Shown here piece by piece: positions 16,487-24,921 of a DNA stretch of 64,000 nucleotides. A program made the translations under genes and the position numbers. The notes beneath the pieces were generated by a model. That model was not told the origin of the DNA, ran no database searches, and saw only the letters and a program-made list of their open reading frames with translations. The DNA comes from Clostridia bacterium. GTDB taxonomy: Bacteria; Bacillota; Clostridia; Oscillospirales; CAG-272. Positions within the stretch are counted from its first letter, which is position 1, and every line of letters starts with the position of its first letter. The DNA is taken from positions 62,001 through 126,000 of the forward strand of contig JAFVRG010000011.1 in NCBI GenBank assembly GCA_017504405.1, given 5' to 3'.

Positions 16487-18250
16487 ATGAAGGTAATTTA
16501 CAACGACGGAAGTGTCGGCGTATGCGAGGAGTCCGAGGAACTGTCGGTGCTCCGCCATTCTGCCGCACACATTATGGCAGAGGCAATCAAAAACATCTAT
16601 CCCGATGCAAAATTTGCGTACGGCCCCGCAACCGAAAAGGGCTTTTACTACGACGTAGACCTCGGCGAGCGCAAGCTCGGTGACGAGGATTTGCTCGCTA
16701 TCGAGAAGGAGATGCGTGCGATTGTCAAGGCAAACAAGCCGATAAAGGCATTTATTCTGCCCCGTGAGGAGGCAATAAAGCTCATGGAGGAGCGTGGCGA
16801 GATATACAAGGTTGAGCATATCGCCGACCTTGACGAGGATGCTCCCATAAGCTTCTATCAGCAGGGCGATTACATTGATATGTGCCGTGGTCCTCATATC
16901 ACCTATACGAAGGCGCTCAAGGCGTTCAAGATTACGGGACAGAGCGGCGCATACTGGAAAAACGACAGCAACAACAAGATGCTTACCCGTATAAACGGAA
17001 CTGCGTTTAAAACGCAGGAGGAGCTTGATAACTACCTCACAATGCTCGAAGAAGCTGCAAAGCGTGACCACCGCAGAATCGGCAAGGAAATGGGTCTGTT
17101 TATGCTCCAGGACGAGGCACCCGGATTTCCGTTCTTCCTGCCTAAGGGTATGGCACTGAAGAACGCACTCATCGACTACTGGCGTGAGATACACACCCGT
17201 GAGAACTACGTTGAGGTTGCAACCCCCCAGATAATGAACAGAAAGCTCTGGGAGACCAGCGGTCACTGGGACCACTACAAGGATAATATGTACTCTACCC
17301 TCATCGACGAGGAGACCTTCTGCGTTAAGCCGATGAATTGCCCCGGCGGCGTTCTCGTTTACCGCTCGAAGCCTCACAGCTACCGTGAGCTTCCTATGCG
17401 TGTAGGCGAGCTCGGTATCGTTCACCGTCACGAGCTCAGAGGCGCTCTGCACGGCTTGTTCCGTGTGCGTTGCTTCACTCAGGACGATGCGCATATATTT
17501 ATGCGCCGTGAGCAGATTGAGGATGAAATCACGAAGGTTGTTCACCTCATAAACGAGGTTTACACCAAGTTTGGATTCAAATATTTCGTTGAGCTTTCCA
17601 CCCGTCCCGAAAACAGCATGGGTAGTGACGAGGACTGGGAGGCAGCAACAAACGGCCTCATCGGTGCGCTGAACAAGCTCGGTATGCCCTACGTACTCAA
17701 CGAGGGTGACGGTGCATTCTACGGACCGAAGATTGACTTCCACCTCGAGGACTGCCTGGGCAGAACCTGGCAGTGCGGAACTATTCAGCTGGATTTCCAG
17801 ATGCCCCTCAACTTTGAGCTCGAATACACCGACGAGAAGGGTGAAAAGCAGCGTCCTATAATGATACACCGTGTATGCTTCGGCTCTATTGAGAGATTTA
17901 TCGGTATAATCACCGAGCATTTCGCAGGAAAGTTCCCCGTATGGCTCGCTCCCACGCAGGCACGTGTACTTCTTGTATCCGAGAAGAGCTCGGAGTATGC
18001 CGACAAGGTTTATGAGGCTCTGCGTGCGGCAAAGGTTCGCTGTGAGCTCGACAACCGAAACGAGAAAATCGGTTATATGATACGTGAGGCTCAGACGGTT
18101 GACCGTATTCCCTATATGGTTATTATCGGTCAAAAGGAAATGGAGGACGGAACAGTTTCCATCCGCAGCCGTGACACTGCTCAGACAGAAACGATGACTC
18201 TCGACGAGTTTCTCGCAAAAATCACAACCGAAATCAAGGACAGAGTATAA
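16487..18250 (+). CDS. thrS: Threonyl-tRNA synthetase, form without TGS domain
   Basis: A 587-residue class II synthetase. The editing domain is near the N-terminus, with HxxxH in LRHSAAHIMAEAI (about residues 24-28) and DMCRGPH (Cys/His of the editing site). Catalytic domain: motif 2 HRHELRGALHGLFRVRCFTQ, NCPGG, and WQCGTIQLDFQMP, then IMIHRVCFGSIERFIGI. The C-terminal anticodon-binding domain holds WLAPTQARVLLVS and ELDNRNEKIGYMIREAQ. The roughly 60-residue N-terminal TGS domain of E. coli/B. subtilis ThrRS is missing; the start at 16,487 is fixed by GGAGG eight bases upstream, and the longer frame begins inside the T-box. Confidence 0.96.
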   Translation: MKVIYNDGSVGVCEESEELSVLRHSAAHIMAEAIKNIYPDAKFAYGPATEKGFYYDVDLGERKLGDEDLLAIEKEMRAIVKANKPIKAFILPREEAIKLMEERGEIYKVEHIADLDEDAPISFYQQGDYIDMCRGPHITYTKALKAFKITGQSGAYWKNDSNNKMLTRINGTAFKTQEELDNYLTMLEEAAKRDHRRIGKEMGLFMLQDEAPGFPFFLPKGMALKNALIDYWREIHTRENYVEVATPQIMNRKLWETSGHWDHYKDNMYSTLIDEETFCVKPMNCPGGVLVYRSKPHSYRELPMRVGELGIVHRHELRGALHGLFRVRCFTQDDAHIFMRREQIEDEITKVVHLINEVYTKFGFKYFVELSTRPENSMGSDEDWEAATNGLIGALNKLGMPYVLNEGDGAFYGPKIDFHLEDCLGRTWQCGTIQLDFQMPLNFELEYTDEKGEKQRPIMIHRVCFGSIERFIGIITEHFAGKFPVWLAPTQARVLLVSEKSSEYADKVYEALRAAKVRCELDNRNEKIGYMIREAQTVDRIPYMVIIGQKEMEDGTVSIRSRDTAQTETMTLDEFLAKITTEIKDRV

Positions 18251-18280
18251 AAATCAATTTCTTTGTTTTCACATAACAAA

Positions 18281-18308
18281 AAAGCGAGGCGCAAAGCGCC
18301 TCGCTTTT
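18281..18308. terminator. Bidirectional terminator between thrS and the 91-residue gene
   Basis: Perfect arms AAAGCGAGGCGC and GCGCCTCGCTTT around AAA, flanked by A-rich and T-rich sides, so it can serve both converging transcripts. Confidence 0.8.
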
Positions 18309-18350
18309 CATTGTTTGCGAAAACTTTGATAGGTTTTTTAATCGTAGCAT

Positions 18351-18626
18351 TTACCGTCTTTTTTTATTTTTATGTCCTGCTTCTATGAGAAATTGCGTAG
18401 CAAAGCGCACTCCCTCAGAAAAGGCGATAGATTCTCTTTTTTGAATGTAGTCACTGCACACCTCCGTATATCTATTAAAAGCATCATATACGGCTCGATT
18501 TCCTTTCGCTCTCAATTCATCCTCTAACTCACTCATTTTATCAAGAAGCTCCCACTCTTCAGTATCAGCCTCCACCTCTACGTATTGATTGAAAATTTCC
18601 CACAGTTGTTCAAGCTTGCTTCTCAT
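18351..18626 (-). CDS. Hypothetical 91-residue helical protein
   Basis: Not recognised. The protein is predicted almost all helical and charged: LEQLWEIFNQYVEVEADTEE, LLDKMSELEDELRAKGNRAV and YDAFNRYTEVCSDYIQKRE could form a helical bundle or coiled coil. A basic tail (HKNKKRR) ends it. There is no signal peptide or membrane span. It has a near-perfect own promoter that overlaps the divergent promoter of a small XRE regulator, so the two may form a regulator/partner pair. Such short helical proteins next to XRE genes occur in mobile or accessory loci, but nothing else mobile is seen here. RBS GGTGGG upstream of the ATG. Confidence 0.65.
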   Translation of the reverse strand: MRSKLEQLWEIFNQYVEVEADTEEWELLDKMSELEDELRAKGNRAVYDAFNRYTEVCSDYIQKRESIAFSEGVRFATQFLIEAGHKNKKRR

Positions 18627-18654
18627 TTTTTCCCACCTTATGCTTTTTTAGTAT

Positions 18655-18683
18655 ATTATAGCCCTTTTACGGGCAATTGTCAA
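18655..18683 (-). promoter_or_regulatory. Sigma-A promoter of the 91-residue gene
   Basis: TTGACA (18678-18683), 17-base spacer, TATAAT (18655-18660). Unlike most promoters in the window it lacks a TGN extension before the -10. Confidence 0.8.
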
Positions 18684-18705
18684 TATGGTGACAGTTGTTT
18701 ATAAT
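18677..18705 (+). promoter_or_regulatory. Sigma-A promoter of the XRE regulator
   Basis: TTGTCA (18677-18682), 17-base spacer, TATAAT (18700-18705). Its -35 box shares five bases with the -35 box of the opposite promoter, so the two cannot be used at the same time. Confidence 0.75.
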
Positions 18706-18728
18706 CAAATTAGGTAGGAGGTGAGGTT

Positions 18729-18932
18729 ATGATAGTTTATGATAAGCTGTGGAAAACAATGAAGGAAAAGGGTATATCCCAATACAAGCTTATAAACGAG
18801 TTTGGCATAAGCAACGGTCAGCTTGACCGTCTCAGAAAAAACAGCAACATAAGCACATACACCCTCAACACCTTGTGTAAAATACTTGATTGCAGGCTTG
18901 AAGATATTGCAGAATACAAAAATGAAAATTGA
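18729..18932 (+). CDS. Small XRE-family helix-turn-helix regulator
   Basis: A 67-residue protein that is a single Cro/CI-type HTH: LWKTMKEKGISQYKLINEFG, SNGQLDRLRKNSNISTYTLN and TLCKILDCRLEDIAEY are the expected five helices of the YozG/SinR-like short class. There is no effector domain. It probably represses its own promoter and the overlapping divergent one. ATG preceded by AGGAGGTGAGG. Confidence 0.85.
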   Translation: MIVYDKLWKTMKEKGISQYKLINEFGISNGQLDRLRKNSNISTYTLNTLCKILDCRLEDIAEYKNEN

Positions 18933-18955
18933 GCTTTAAGAACAAAAGCTCGTTT
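18931..18955 (+). terminator. Possible weak terminator directly after the XRE gene
   Basis: GAGCTTT-AAGAACA-AAAGCTC hairpin followed by GTTTT; a second, stronger hairpin follows. Confidence 0.4.
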
Positions 18956-18967
18956 TCTACCAATAAG

Positions 18968-19000
18968 AAAAGGACAGAGATTGAAATTCTCTGTCCTTTT
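18968..19000. terminator. Bidirectional terminator after the XRE gene
   Basis: Perfect 13-base arms AAAAGGACAGAGA and TCTCTGTCCTTTT around TTGAAAT, A-rich on the left and T-rich on the right, so it works on both strands. Confidence 0.8.
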
Positions 19001-19037
19001 TATTGATAAGCTCTGTATTTGTAAGAAGTATTAAATT

Positions 19038-19240
19038 GTCGATATGCTCCGCTTCTCTCCGCTCGATATATTTGCCGTTGGCAAATTCGATATACCTCAC
19101 TATGCTCGGTTCGATATGATATTCGCCTGATTTTTTTCTCGTGAGAAGCACATATCGAGTCCGTAAGGACATATCGAGCACGGAGTGCATATCAATCGCC
19201 GTAGGCGAATATCGATGCGTTTCGTCCTCAAGGACGCAAC
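19038..19240. repeat. Cluster of small palindromes linked by TCGATAT/ATATCGA spacers
   Basis: About 200 bases without a convincing gene. The left half has four copies of (T)CGATAT and the right half four ATATCGA-like copies, framing small hairpins: TTTGCC-GTT-GGCAAA (19071-19085), GTCC-GTAA-GGAC (19159-19170), TCGCC-GTA-GGCGA (near 19196-19208) and CGTCC-TCAA-GGACG (near 19223-19236). The direct and inverted spacers would let the whole element fold as one multibranched structure. It lies between the XRE terminator and the stop of the AEC gene. A frame crosses it on the minus strand (18957-19190) but has no ribosome binding site and follows the hairpins, so it is not called. Confidence 0.65.
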
Positions 19241-19242
19241 GC

Positions 19243-20262
19243 TTACAGCTGGGCTATCATCACTATAAGCGGCATTGTCGCTATACACAAAATCGTGGAC
19301 ACGGCGACAAGGCGGCTGGCGTATAATGCGTCACAGTCGTACATCTCGGCAAACATCGTTGCGCTGGATGCCGCAGGGGTTGCCGCCAAAATTACGGTTA
19401 CAAGATATACCGTTTCGCTGACGGGAATACCGATTAGCGAAAGAAGCTTCACTATTCCCATAACAGCGAGAGGAAGCAACAGGTGTCTGAGCATAAGGAA
19501 GGCATACATGTACACGTCGTTGAAAAATCCACGAAGGTTTATATCAGCAAGGCGTATACCTATAACAACCATTGAAAGCGGTGCCACAAGATTTTTTATC
19601 ATCAATAGGCAATCGCTGATTAAATCAACACGGAATACGTATGTATTTGCGCCGCTGGCAAGGAGAATTAATCCAACAAACGAGGCGATAGTAACGGGGT
19701 GGAATGCAACCTTCAAAAGCGCACGCCACGCTCCTGTATGCTTTGCGGCGGATAAATACTCATCCTTAATATCCGAGTCCCCATCGCCGTCTATATCTCT
19801 GCCCCTCTCCCACGTGCATATATGCACGCCGAGAGTCCAGACAAACAGGTTAAAGGTTATATTGTAGATTGATGCATATATAGCCGCCTGTGCTCCGAGA
19901 AGAATCTCGATTAAGGGAATACCCATAAACGCGGCGTTTGAAAAAATCGTGGTAAGGCGCAGCATACGGCGGTGCGCATCGGGCGCTTTTCGGAAAACGA
20001 GCATTGCCACAACCGAAAACAGCACGTGCGCAACAAGAGAAAACGCAAGCACAAGCAGGGCGTCAAGCCAGATATCGGAAAATTTTCCGTTGTAGCTTAT
20101 ATAAGAATAAACTATGAGTATCGGCTGTGCTATATATAGGACGAGGTTGGAAAGTCCCTTGCCGAAGCCGTCAGGACAAAGCCTGCATTTTTTCATCACG
20201 ATTCCCGGTACCATCATAACAAAAAGGACGGCAACGGTTGAAATGAGGTCGTTAATTATCAT
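19243..20262 (-). CDS. AEC-family (auxin efflux carrier-like) transporter
   Basis: A 339-residue protein with about ten membrane spans in two halves, the usual AEC layout. IINDLISTVAVLFVMMVPGI at the N-terminus, SNLVLYIAQPILIVYSYISY, FSNAAFMGIPLIEILLGAQA and the C-terminal ILAATPAASSATMFAEMYDC (family motif with Pro and Asn/Ser-rich unwound helices) support the call. Bacterial homologues export or exchange carboxylates such as malate or malonate. Nothing nearby identifies the substrate. It ends 14 bases before the pyrophosphatase start region is reached from upstream, so it is probably co-transcribed behind ppa. Confidence 0.9.
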   Translation of the reverse strand: MIINDLISTVAVLFVMMVPGIVMKKCRLCPDGFGKGLSNLVLYIAQPILIVYSYISYNGKFSDIWLDALLVLAFSLVAHVLFSVVAMLVFRKAPDAHRRMLRLTTIFSNAAFMGIPLIEILLGAQAAIYASIYNITFNLFVWTLGVHICTWERGRDIDGDGDSDIKDEYLSAAKHTGAWRALLKVAFHPVTIASFVGLILLASGANTYVFRVDLISDCLLMIKNLVAPLSMVVIGIRLADINLRGFFNDVYMYAFLMLRHLLLPLAVMGIVKLLSLIGIPVSETVYLVTVILAATPAASSATMFAEMYDCDALYASRLVAVSTILCIATMPLIVMIAQL

Positions 20263-20276
20263 TATTATCTCCCGTT

Positions 20277-20810
20277 TTACTTACAGAACTTCTCAATATA
20301 GCTGTCTATTGCATCGGAAATGATGCGGACGGCGTCCTCGGGTCCGCTGACCTCTTTTACCGCCGTTTCCTTATTTTCAAGGGTTTTGTATACCGAGAAA
20401 AAGTGCTTCATTTCATCAAAAATGTGGGCGGGAAGCTGATTTATATCGGTATACTGATTATACGTGGGGTCATTAAACGGAATAGCGATAATCTTCTCAT
20501 CGTTTCTGCCGTTATCTATCATTGAGATAACTCCGATAGGATATGCACGCACAAGAGTCATAGGCTCGATGCACTCAGCGCACAAAAGCAAAACGTCGAG
20601 CGGATCCTCGTCGTCACCGAAGGTACGGGGGATAAAGCCGTAGTTTGCAGGATAATGCGTTGAGGTATAAAGTATCCTGTCGAGCATCATAAAGCCCGTT
20701 TCCTTATCAAGCTCATATTTTTTCTTGCTACCCTTACTGATTTCTATAACGCACATAAAATCGGTAGGGGTTATTCTCTTTGGCGATATGTCGTGCCAGA
20801 TATTTGACAT
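20277..20810 (-). CDS. ppa: Inorganic pyrophosphatase, family I
   Basis: About 177 residues, soluble. MSNIWHDISPKRITPTDFMC, KKKYELDKETG, STHYPANYGFIPRTFGDDEDP and LDVLLLC (the DXDPXD metal cluster as DDEDPLD), then YPIGVISMIDNGRNDEKIIA are family I signatures. It hydrolyses PPi to phosphate and so pulls biosynthetic reactions. The frame extends 23 codons further, but AAAAGGAGG lies just before the ATG at 20,810. The extension would run into the promoter, so 20,810 is the start. Confidence 0.95.
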   Translation of the reverse strand: MSNIWHDISPKRITPTDFMCVIEISKGSKKKYELDKETGFMMLDRILYTSTHYPANYGFIPRTFGDDEDPLDVLLLCAECIEPMTLVRAYPIGVISMIDNGRNDEKIIAIPFNDPTYNQYTDINQLPAHIFDEMKHFFSVYKTLENKETAVKEVSGPEDAVRIISDAIDSYIEKFCK

Positions 20811-20850
20811 AAAATCCTCCTTTTCGGCTTTATTGCCGACACTAAATGTT

Positions 20851-20879
20851 ATGATACCACAAATCCCTCTAAAATGCAA
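20851..20879 (-). promoter_or_regulatory. Sigma-A promoter of ppa
   Basis: TTGCAT (20874-20879), 17-base spacer ending TGG, TATCAT (20851-20856). Confidence 0.7.
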
Positions 20880-20936
20880 GTATTTAATTAAAAAGGGACT
20901 GATTTTTCAAAAAAAGCAAAAGTTGGGATATTTCTA

Positions 20937-20965
20937 TTGAAAAACGGCGTCTTATGTGGTAAAAT
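20937..20965 (+). promoter_or_regulatory. Sigma-A promoter of fumC
   Basis: TTGAAA (20937-20942), 17-base spacer ending TGG, TAAAAT (20960-20965), about 27 bases upstream of the ATG. Confidence 0.75.
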
Positions 20966-20992
20966 GATAAAAGATAAATTTCGGAGGTAATT

Positions 20993-22363
20993 ATGAAATA
21001 CCGTAAGGAAAAGGATTCTATGGGCGAAATTTTAGTCGAGGCGGACAAGTATTGGGGTGCGCAAACACAGCGCAGTCTTGAAAATTTCCGCATAGGCGTA
21101 GAAAAGATGCCCCTTGAAATAATACGTGCATTCGGAATAATGAAGCTGGCGGCGGCAAGGGTTAACGCAAAGCTTCTGCCGAAGAAAATGACAAAGGAAA
21201 AGCTATCTCTTATCGAAAAGGCGGCGGGCGAGGTTACGGACGGCACGCTCGATGCTCATTTCCCTCTCGCAGTATGGCAGACGGGTAGCGGCACACAGAG
21301 CAACATGAACGTAAACGAGGTTATTGCCAACCGTGCAAACGAGCTTGCGGGCGACAGGATATTGCATCCAAACGACGACGTAAATATGTCGCAATCCTCA
21401 AACGACACCTTCCCAACCGCTATGCACATATCTGCGGTTGTAGGGACGAGGACTACCCTGCTCCCTGCGCTTGATGCGCTGATAAACACGCTCTTTTCGC
21501 TTGAAAAGGAGAATATGGGGCTGATTAAGAGCGGCCGCACACACCTTGAGGACGCAACCCCGATAACATTCGGTCAGGAAATCAGCGGTTGGCGGGCATC
21601 TCTCGAAAAGGACAGAGAGCTGATTGAAAAATCGCTCGCCCCCCTCTGCGAATTAGCGCTCGGCGCTACCGCAGTGGGAACAGGGCTCAATGCGCCCAAG
21701 GGCTTTGACACACGGGTTGCAAAGGAAATTTCAAAGCTGACAGGTGTAGATTTCGTCACTGCAAAAAACAAATTCCACGCCCTCACCTCAAAGGACGAGC
21801 TGGTATTCGCACACGGAGCTCTGAAAGCGCTCGCCTGCGACCTTATGAAGATAGCAAACGATGTGCGCTGGCTGGCGAGCGGACCGAGATGCGGTCTTAA
21901 TGAAATTTTCATACCCGAAAACGAGCCCGGCTCGTCGATTATGCCCGGCAAGGTCAATCCCACTCAGTGCGAGGCTGTGACAATGGTTGCCGTACAGGTT
22001 ATGGCAAACGACACGGCAATAACCGTATCCGCATCGCAGGGAAATTTCGAGCTAAACGTATTTATGCCCGTATGTATTTACAACTACCTGCAATCGGTCC
22101 GCCTGCTCTCCGACGTTATGGTTTCTTTTGAGAAAAACTGTGTCAGGGGAATAACGCCCAACCGAGAAAAAATGACGGAAAATCTCAACAATTCCCTTAT
22201 GACCGCAACCGCTCTTTCACCGTATATCGGCTACGAAAACACGGCAAAGGCTGTTAAAAAGGCGCATACCGAGGGCATAACGCTAAAAGAGGCGTGCGTT
22301 TCACTGGGGCTTCTCACAGGTGAGCAGTTCGACGAGCATTTTCATCCCGAGGAAATGGTATAA
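20993..22363 (+). CDS. fumC: Fumarate hydratase, class II
   Basis: A 456-residue enzyme of the fumarase/aspartase superfamily. EADKYWGAQTQRSLENFRIG, WQTGSGTQSNMNVNEVIANR, NDDVNMSQSSNDTFPTAMHI, GRTHLEDATPITFGQEISGW and the signature GSSIMPGKVNPTQCEA. The PGKVNPTQ form (not PAKVNPV) favours fumarase over aspartate ammonia-lyase. It interconverts fumarate and (S)-malate without an iron-sulfur cluster. A single-gene unit with its own promoter and terminator, convergent with the pyrimidine operon. Possibly it recycles fumarate released by purine synthesis, which is inference. GGAGG stands seven bases before the ATG. Confidence 0.95.
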   Translation: MKYRKEKDSMGEILVEADKYWGAQTQRSLENFRIGVEKMPLEIIRAFGIMKLAAARVNAKLLPKKMTKEKLSLIEKAAGEVTDGTLDAHFPLAVWQTGSGTQSNMNVNEVIANRANELAGDRILHPNDDVNMSQSSNDTFPTAMHISAVVGTRTTLLPALDALINTLFSLEKENMGLIKSGRTHLEDATPITFGQEISGWRASLEKDRELIEKSLAPLCELALGATAVGTGLNAPKGFDTRVAKEISKLTGVDFVTAKNKFHALTSKDELVFAHGALKALACDLMKIANDVRWLASGPRCGLNEIFIPENEPGSSIMPGKVNPTQCEAVTMVAVQVMANDTAITVSASQGNFELNVFMPVCIYNYLQSVRLLSDVMVSFEKNCVRGITPNREKMTENLNNSLMTATALSPYIGYENTAKAVKKAHTEGITLKEACVSLGLLTGEQFDEHFHPEEMV

Positions 22364-22411
22364 TTCATAAAATTATACTATCGGTAAATTATTACATTGG
22401 CAAAATTAAAG

Positions 22412-22438
22412 GCGAGGTGCTTTTGCACCTCGCTTTTT
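22412..22438. terminator. Shared terminator of fumC and the pyr operon
   Basis: Perfect arms GCGAGGTGC and GCACCTCGC (22412-22433) around TTTT, then TTTTT for fumC; the opposite side gives TTTAATTTT for the pyr transcript. Confidence 0.85.
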
Positions 22439-22468
22439 GTTTACGGTTATGCCAAAAGGCGGAAGCCC

Positions 22469-23560
22469 TTACACCTTTGCTTTTGCTTCGCAATAGTGGC
22501 AACGGTATATGCCGTTTTCCACGTCACGTACCTCGAAAAGATGGTCAAGCTCCTGCTCGGTTGAGGTTATGCAACGGGGGTTTTTGCACTTATGCACGTT
22601 TTTCAGAAGCTCGTATTTCGAGCCTCTTTCCTCACGTGTTTTGTTTTCCGCCTCGGACAGAAGCTTCAGAATCAGAGCCATTCTCATATATTTGCCGTTG
22701 GCAACCTGCTTGAAATAGCAGGCACGGGGGTCCCCGTCAATTTTACAGCTTATCTCGTTTACACGGGGCAGGGGATGAAGAATTGCCATATCGCTCTTGG
22801 CGTTTTCAAGCTTATCAAGAGTTAAAATGTAGCTGTCCTTGAGCCTCTCATACTCCTCGGGGTCGGAAAAGCGCTCACGCTGAACACGAGTCATATAGAG
22901 AATATCGAGCTGTGACATACTGCCGAGAAGGTCGGTGGTTTCCACGTATTCCATTCCTGCGAGCTTCATAACCTCATTTTTGACGTAGCCGGGAACACGA
23001 AGCTCCTCTGGGGATATGAGGACTATTTTAATTCCCTCATACCTTGAAAGAGCGGAAATGAGAGAGTGAACTGTCCTGCCGTACTTCAAATCTCCGCAAA
23101 AGCCAACTGTGAGATTGTTAAGTCTGCCCTTTTCCCTATAAACAGTCAATAAATCGGCAAGCGTCTGCGTGGGGTGGCAATGACCGCCGTCACCTGCGTT
23201 TATTACGGGGACGGTTGCATTTTTCGATGCCACGTAGGGCGCACCCTCCTTCGGGTGGCGCATAGCTATTATATCAGCATAGCAGCTGATAACCTTCGCC
23301 GTGTCGGCAACGCTCTCGCCCTTTGCGGCAGATGAGCTCGATGCCTCGGAAAATCCGATAACACTGCCGCCAAGCTCAAGCATAGCCGCCTCAAAGCTGA
23401 GGCGTGTTCTGGTTGAGGGCTCAAAAAAGAGTGTTGCAAGCTTCTTGCCCTTACACTTTTGTGCGTATTTTTCGGGATTTTCTATAATATCGTTTGCCGT
23501 CGCCATAAGAGCGTCAAGCTCGGCTACGGTAAAATCGGCGATGTCTATAAGACTTCTCAT
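22469..23560 (-). CDS. pyrB: Aspartate carbamoyltransferase with fused PyrI-like zinc module
   Basis: A 363-residue protein that makes N-carbamoyl-aspartate. Catalytic part (1-310): [12 protein letters not shown] (carbamoyl phosphate loop, STRTR 49-53), [38 protein letters not shown] and [13 protein letters not shown]-terminal part (about 320-363): Cys325, Cys330, Cys354 and Cys357 in a CX4C-X23-CX2C arrangement with the order and spacing of the zinc domain of the E. coli regulatory chain PyrI. The nucleotide-binding allosteric domain of PyrI is absent. Last gene of the pyr operon, one base after pyrE. The fusion probably lets the catalytic trimers assemble through zinc modules without a separate regulatory chain (inference). 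Confidence 0.95.
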   Translation of the reverse strand: MRSLIDIADFTVAELDALMATANDIIENPEKYAQKCKGKKLATLFFEPSTRTRLSFEAAMLELGGSVIGFSEASSSSAAKGESVADTAKVISCYADIIAMRHPKEGAPYVASKNATVPVINAGDGGHCHPTQTLADLLTVYREKGRLNNLTVGFCGDLKYGRTVHSLISALSRYEGIKIVLISPEELRVPGYVKNEVMKLAGMEYVETTDLLGSMSQLDILYMTRVQRERFSDPEEYERLKDSYILTLDKLENAKSDMAILHPLPRVNEISCKIDGDPRACYFKQVANGKYMRMALILKLLSEAENKTREERGSKYELLKNVHKCKNPRCITSTEQELDHLFEVRDVENGIYRCHYCEAKAKV

Positions 23561-23561
23561 A

Positions 23562-24203
23562 TTATTTACCTATCCAGCTCTCGTCGGAGGGGTTGTTTCT
23601 GAATGCGATAAGGCGAGCGATGTCAGCCTCCTTGATATAGCCCTCCTCTGCCGCTGTTTCTGCTATAACGTCAAAGTTGGTGAGGGATATGTTCTTCACC
23701 TCTGCTGCTGCGAGGCGTTCAATTCCCTTCTTCATTCCGTAGGTGAAGATGCTGACGATACCGAGAACCTCAGCGCCTGCCTCACGCAGAACGTTTACTA
23801 CCTCGATAACCGAGCCGCCCGTAGAGATAAGGTCCTCGACAACGACAACCTTCTGTCCCTTTTCAAGCCTTCCCTCAATCTGATTCTGTCTGCCGTGGTC
23901 CTTTGCGCCCGAGCGTACGTAGCCCATAGGCATATCGAGGATATGAGCTGTTATAGCTGCGTGAGCAATACCTGCTGTTGACGTACCCATAAGCACCTCT
24001 GCATCGGGATAATTCTTCTTTATCGTTTCAGCCAGCGCATTCTCAACGTCGTTTCTCACTGCGGGTGCGGTGAGAGTCAAGCGATTGTCACAGTAAACAG
24101 GGCTCTTAATTCCGCTTGCCCAGGTAAAGGGCTCCTCGGGGCGGAAGAATACCGCCTTTATCGACAAAAGATCCTTTGCAATTACCTTTTCAATGTTCTG
24201 CAT
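23562..24203 (-). CDS. pyrE: Orotate phosphoribosyltransferase
   Basis: A 213-residue type I PRTase converting orotate and PRPP to [23 protein letters not shown] and CDNR are the typical orotate-binding N-terminal part. [20 protein letters not shown] and [20 protein letters not shown] form the flexible loop (usually KxHGxxxxIEG). [20 protein letters not shown] is the 13-residue PRPP motif. Full length for the family. It lies between pyrF (19 bases) and pyrB (1 base) in the operon. Confidence 0.96.
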   Translation of the reverse strand: MQNIEKVIAKDLLSIKAVFFRPEEPFTWASGIKSPVYCDNRLTLTAPAVRNDVENALAETIKKNYPDAEVLMGTSTAGIAHAAITAHILDMPMGYVRSGAKDHGRQNQIEGRLEKGQKVVVVEDLISTGGSVIEVVNVLREAGAEVLGIVSIFTYGMKKGIERLAAAEVKNISLTNFDVIAETAAEEGYIKEADIARLIAFRNNPSDESWIGK

Positions 24204-24222
24204 TTTTATATCTCCTTAAATT

Positions 24223-24921
24223 TTAGTCAACAAATTCTCTTACGCATCTCTCATATGCGGCAACGGGGTCCTCTGCGGCGGTTATGGGCCTGCCTACAAC
24301 TATATAGTCGGAGCCGATTTCCTTCGCCTGTGCGGGGGTCATAACACGCTTCTGATCTCCTACGTCACCGTCAGCGAAGCGAACACCGGGGGTTACTGTC
24401 ATGAATTTCTCTCCGCAACGCTCGTGTACCTTACCTGCCTCAAGGGGCGAGCAAACAACGCCGTCAAGTCCTGCAATTTTTGCATTCTCTGCGTAGTGCA
24501 TTACAACGTCGGCAATAGGCTTTTCAATAAGAAGGTCACGGCGCATGCTCTCCTCGTCGGTTGAGGTGAGCTGCGTTACTGCTATAAGCAGAGGACGTGT
24601 GCCGTCCTCACGGGTGAGCCCCTCAATTGCCGCCTCCATCATTCTCGTCGTTCCTGCGGCGTGCAGGTTAGTCATATCTACGTCGAGGCGTGAGAGCACT
24701 GCCATCGACTTCTTAACAGTGTTGGGAATGTCGTGGAGCTTGAGATCAAGGAATATCTTGTGCCCACGGCGCTTTATCTCTCTAACTATCGAGGGTCCCT
24801 CAGCATAGTAAAGCTCCATTCCTATTTTTACAAAGGGCTTTCTGCCCGTGAACTTGTCAAGAAAAGCAAATGTCTTCTCTGCGCTGTCAAAATCGCACGC
24901 AATGATTACGTCCTTTCCCAT
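24223..24921 (-). CDS. pyrF: Orotidine 5'-phosphate decarboxylase
   Basis: A 232-residue TIM-barrel enzyme converting OMP to [23 protein letters not shown] has the first catalytic Asp region and [19 protein letters not shown] is the PyrF signature (DXKXXDI with the catalytic Lys/Asp network). [20 protein letters not shown] and [15 protein letters not shown] are the phosphate-binding strands. Its ATG overlaps the pyrD stop by one base, so translation is coupled. Confidence 0.96.
   Translation of the reverse strand: MGKDVIIACDFDSAEKTFAFLDKFTGRKPFVKIGMELYYAEGPSIVREIKRRGHKIFLDLKLHDIPNTVKKSMAVLSRLDVDMTNLHAAGTTRMMEAAIEGLTREDGTRPLLIAVTQLTSTDEESMRRDLLIEKPIADVVMHYAENAKIAGLDGVVCSPLEAGKVHERCGEKFMTVTPGVRFADGDVGDQKRVMTPAQAKEIGSDYIVVGRPITAAEDPVAAYERCVREFVD

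Noticed and set aside
16355-18133. 592-residue minus-strand frame opposite thrS
   Set aside because: Antisense shadow caused by codon bias of thrS; no recognisable domain. The same holds for long plus-strand frames opposite purL, carB and the transporter genes.
18957-19190. 77-residue minus-strand frame through the hairpin cluster
   Set aside because: Composition is set by the TCGATAT repeats, it ends in a terminator, and no ribosome binding site precedes it.
19038-19240. CRISPR array or insertion sequence remnant
   Set aside because: Spacers are only 7 bases, the repeats are inverted between halves, and no cas or transposase gene is present.
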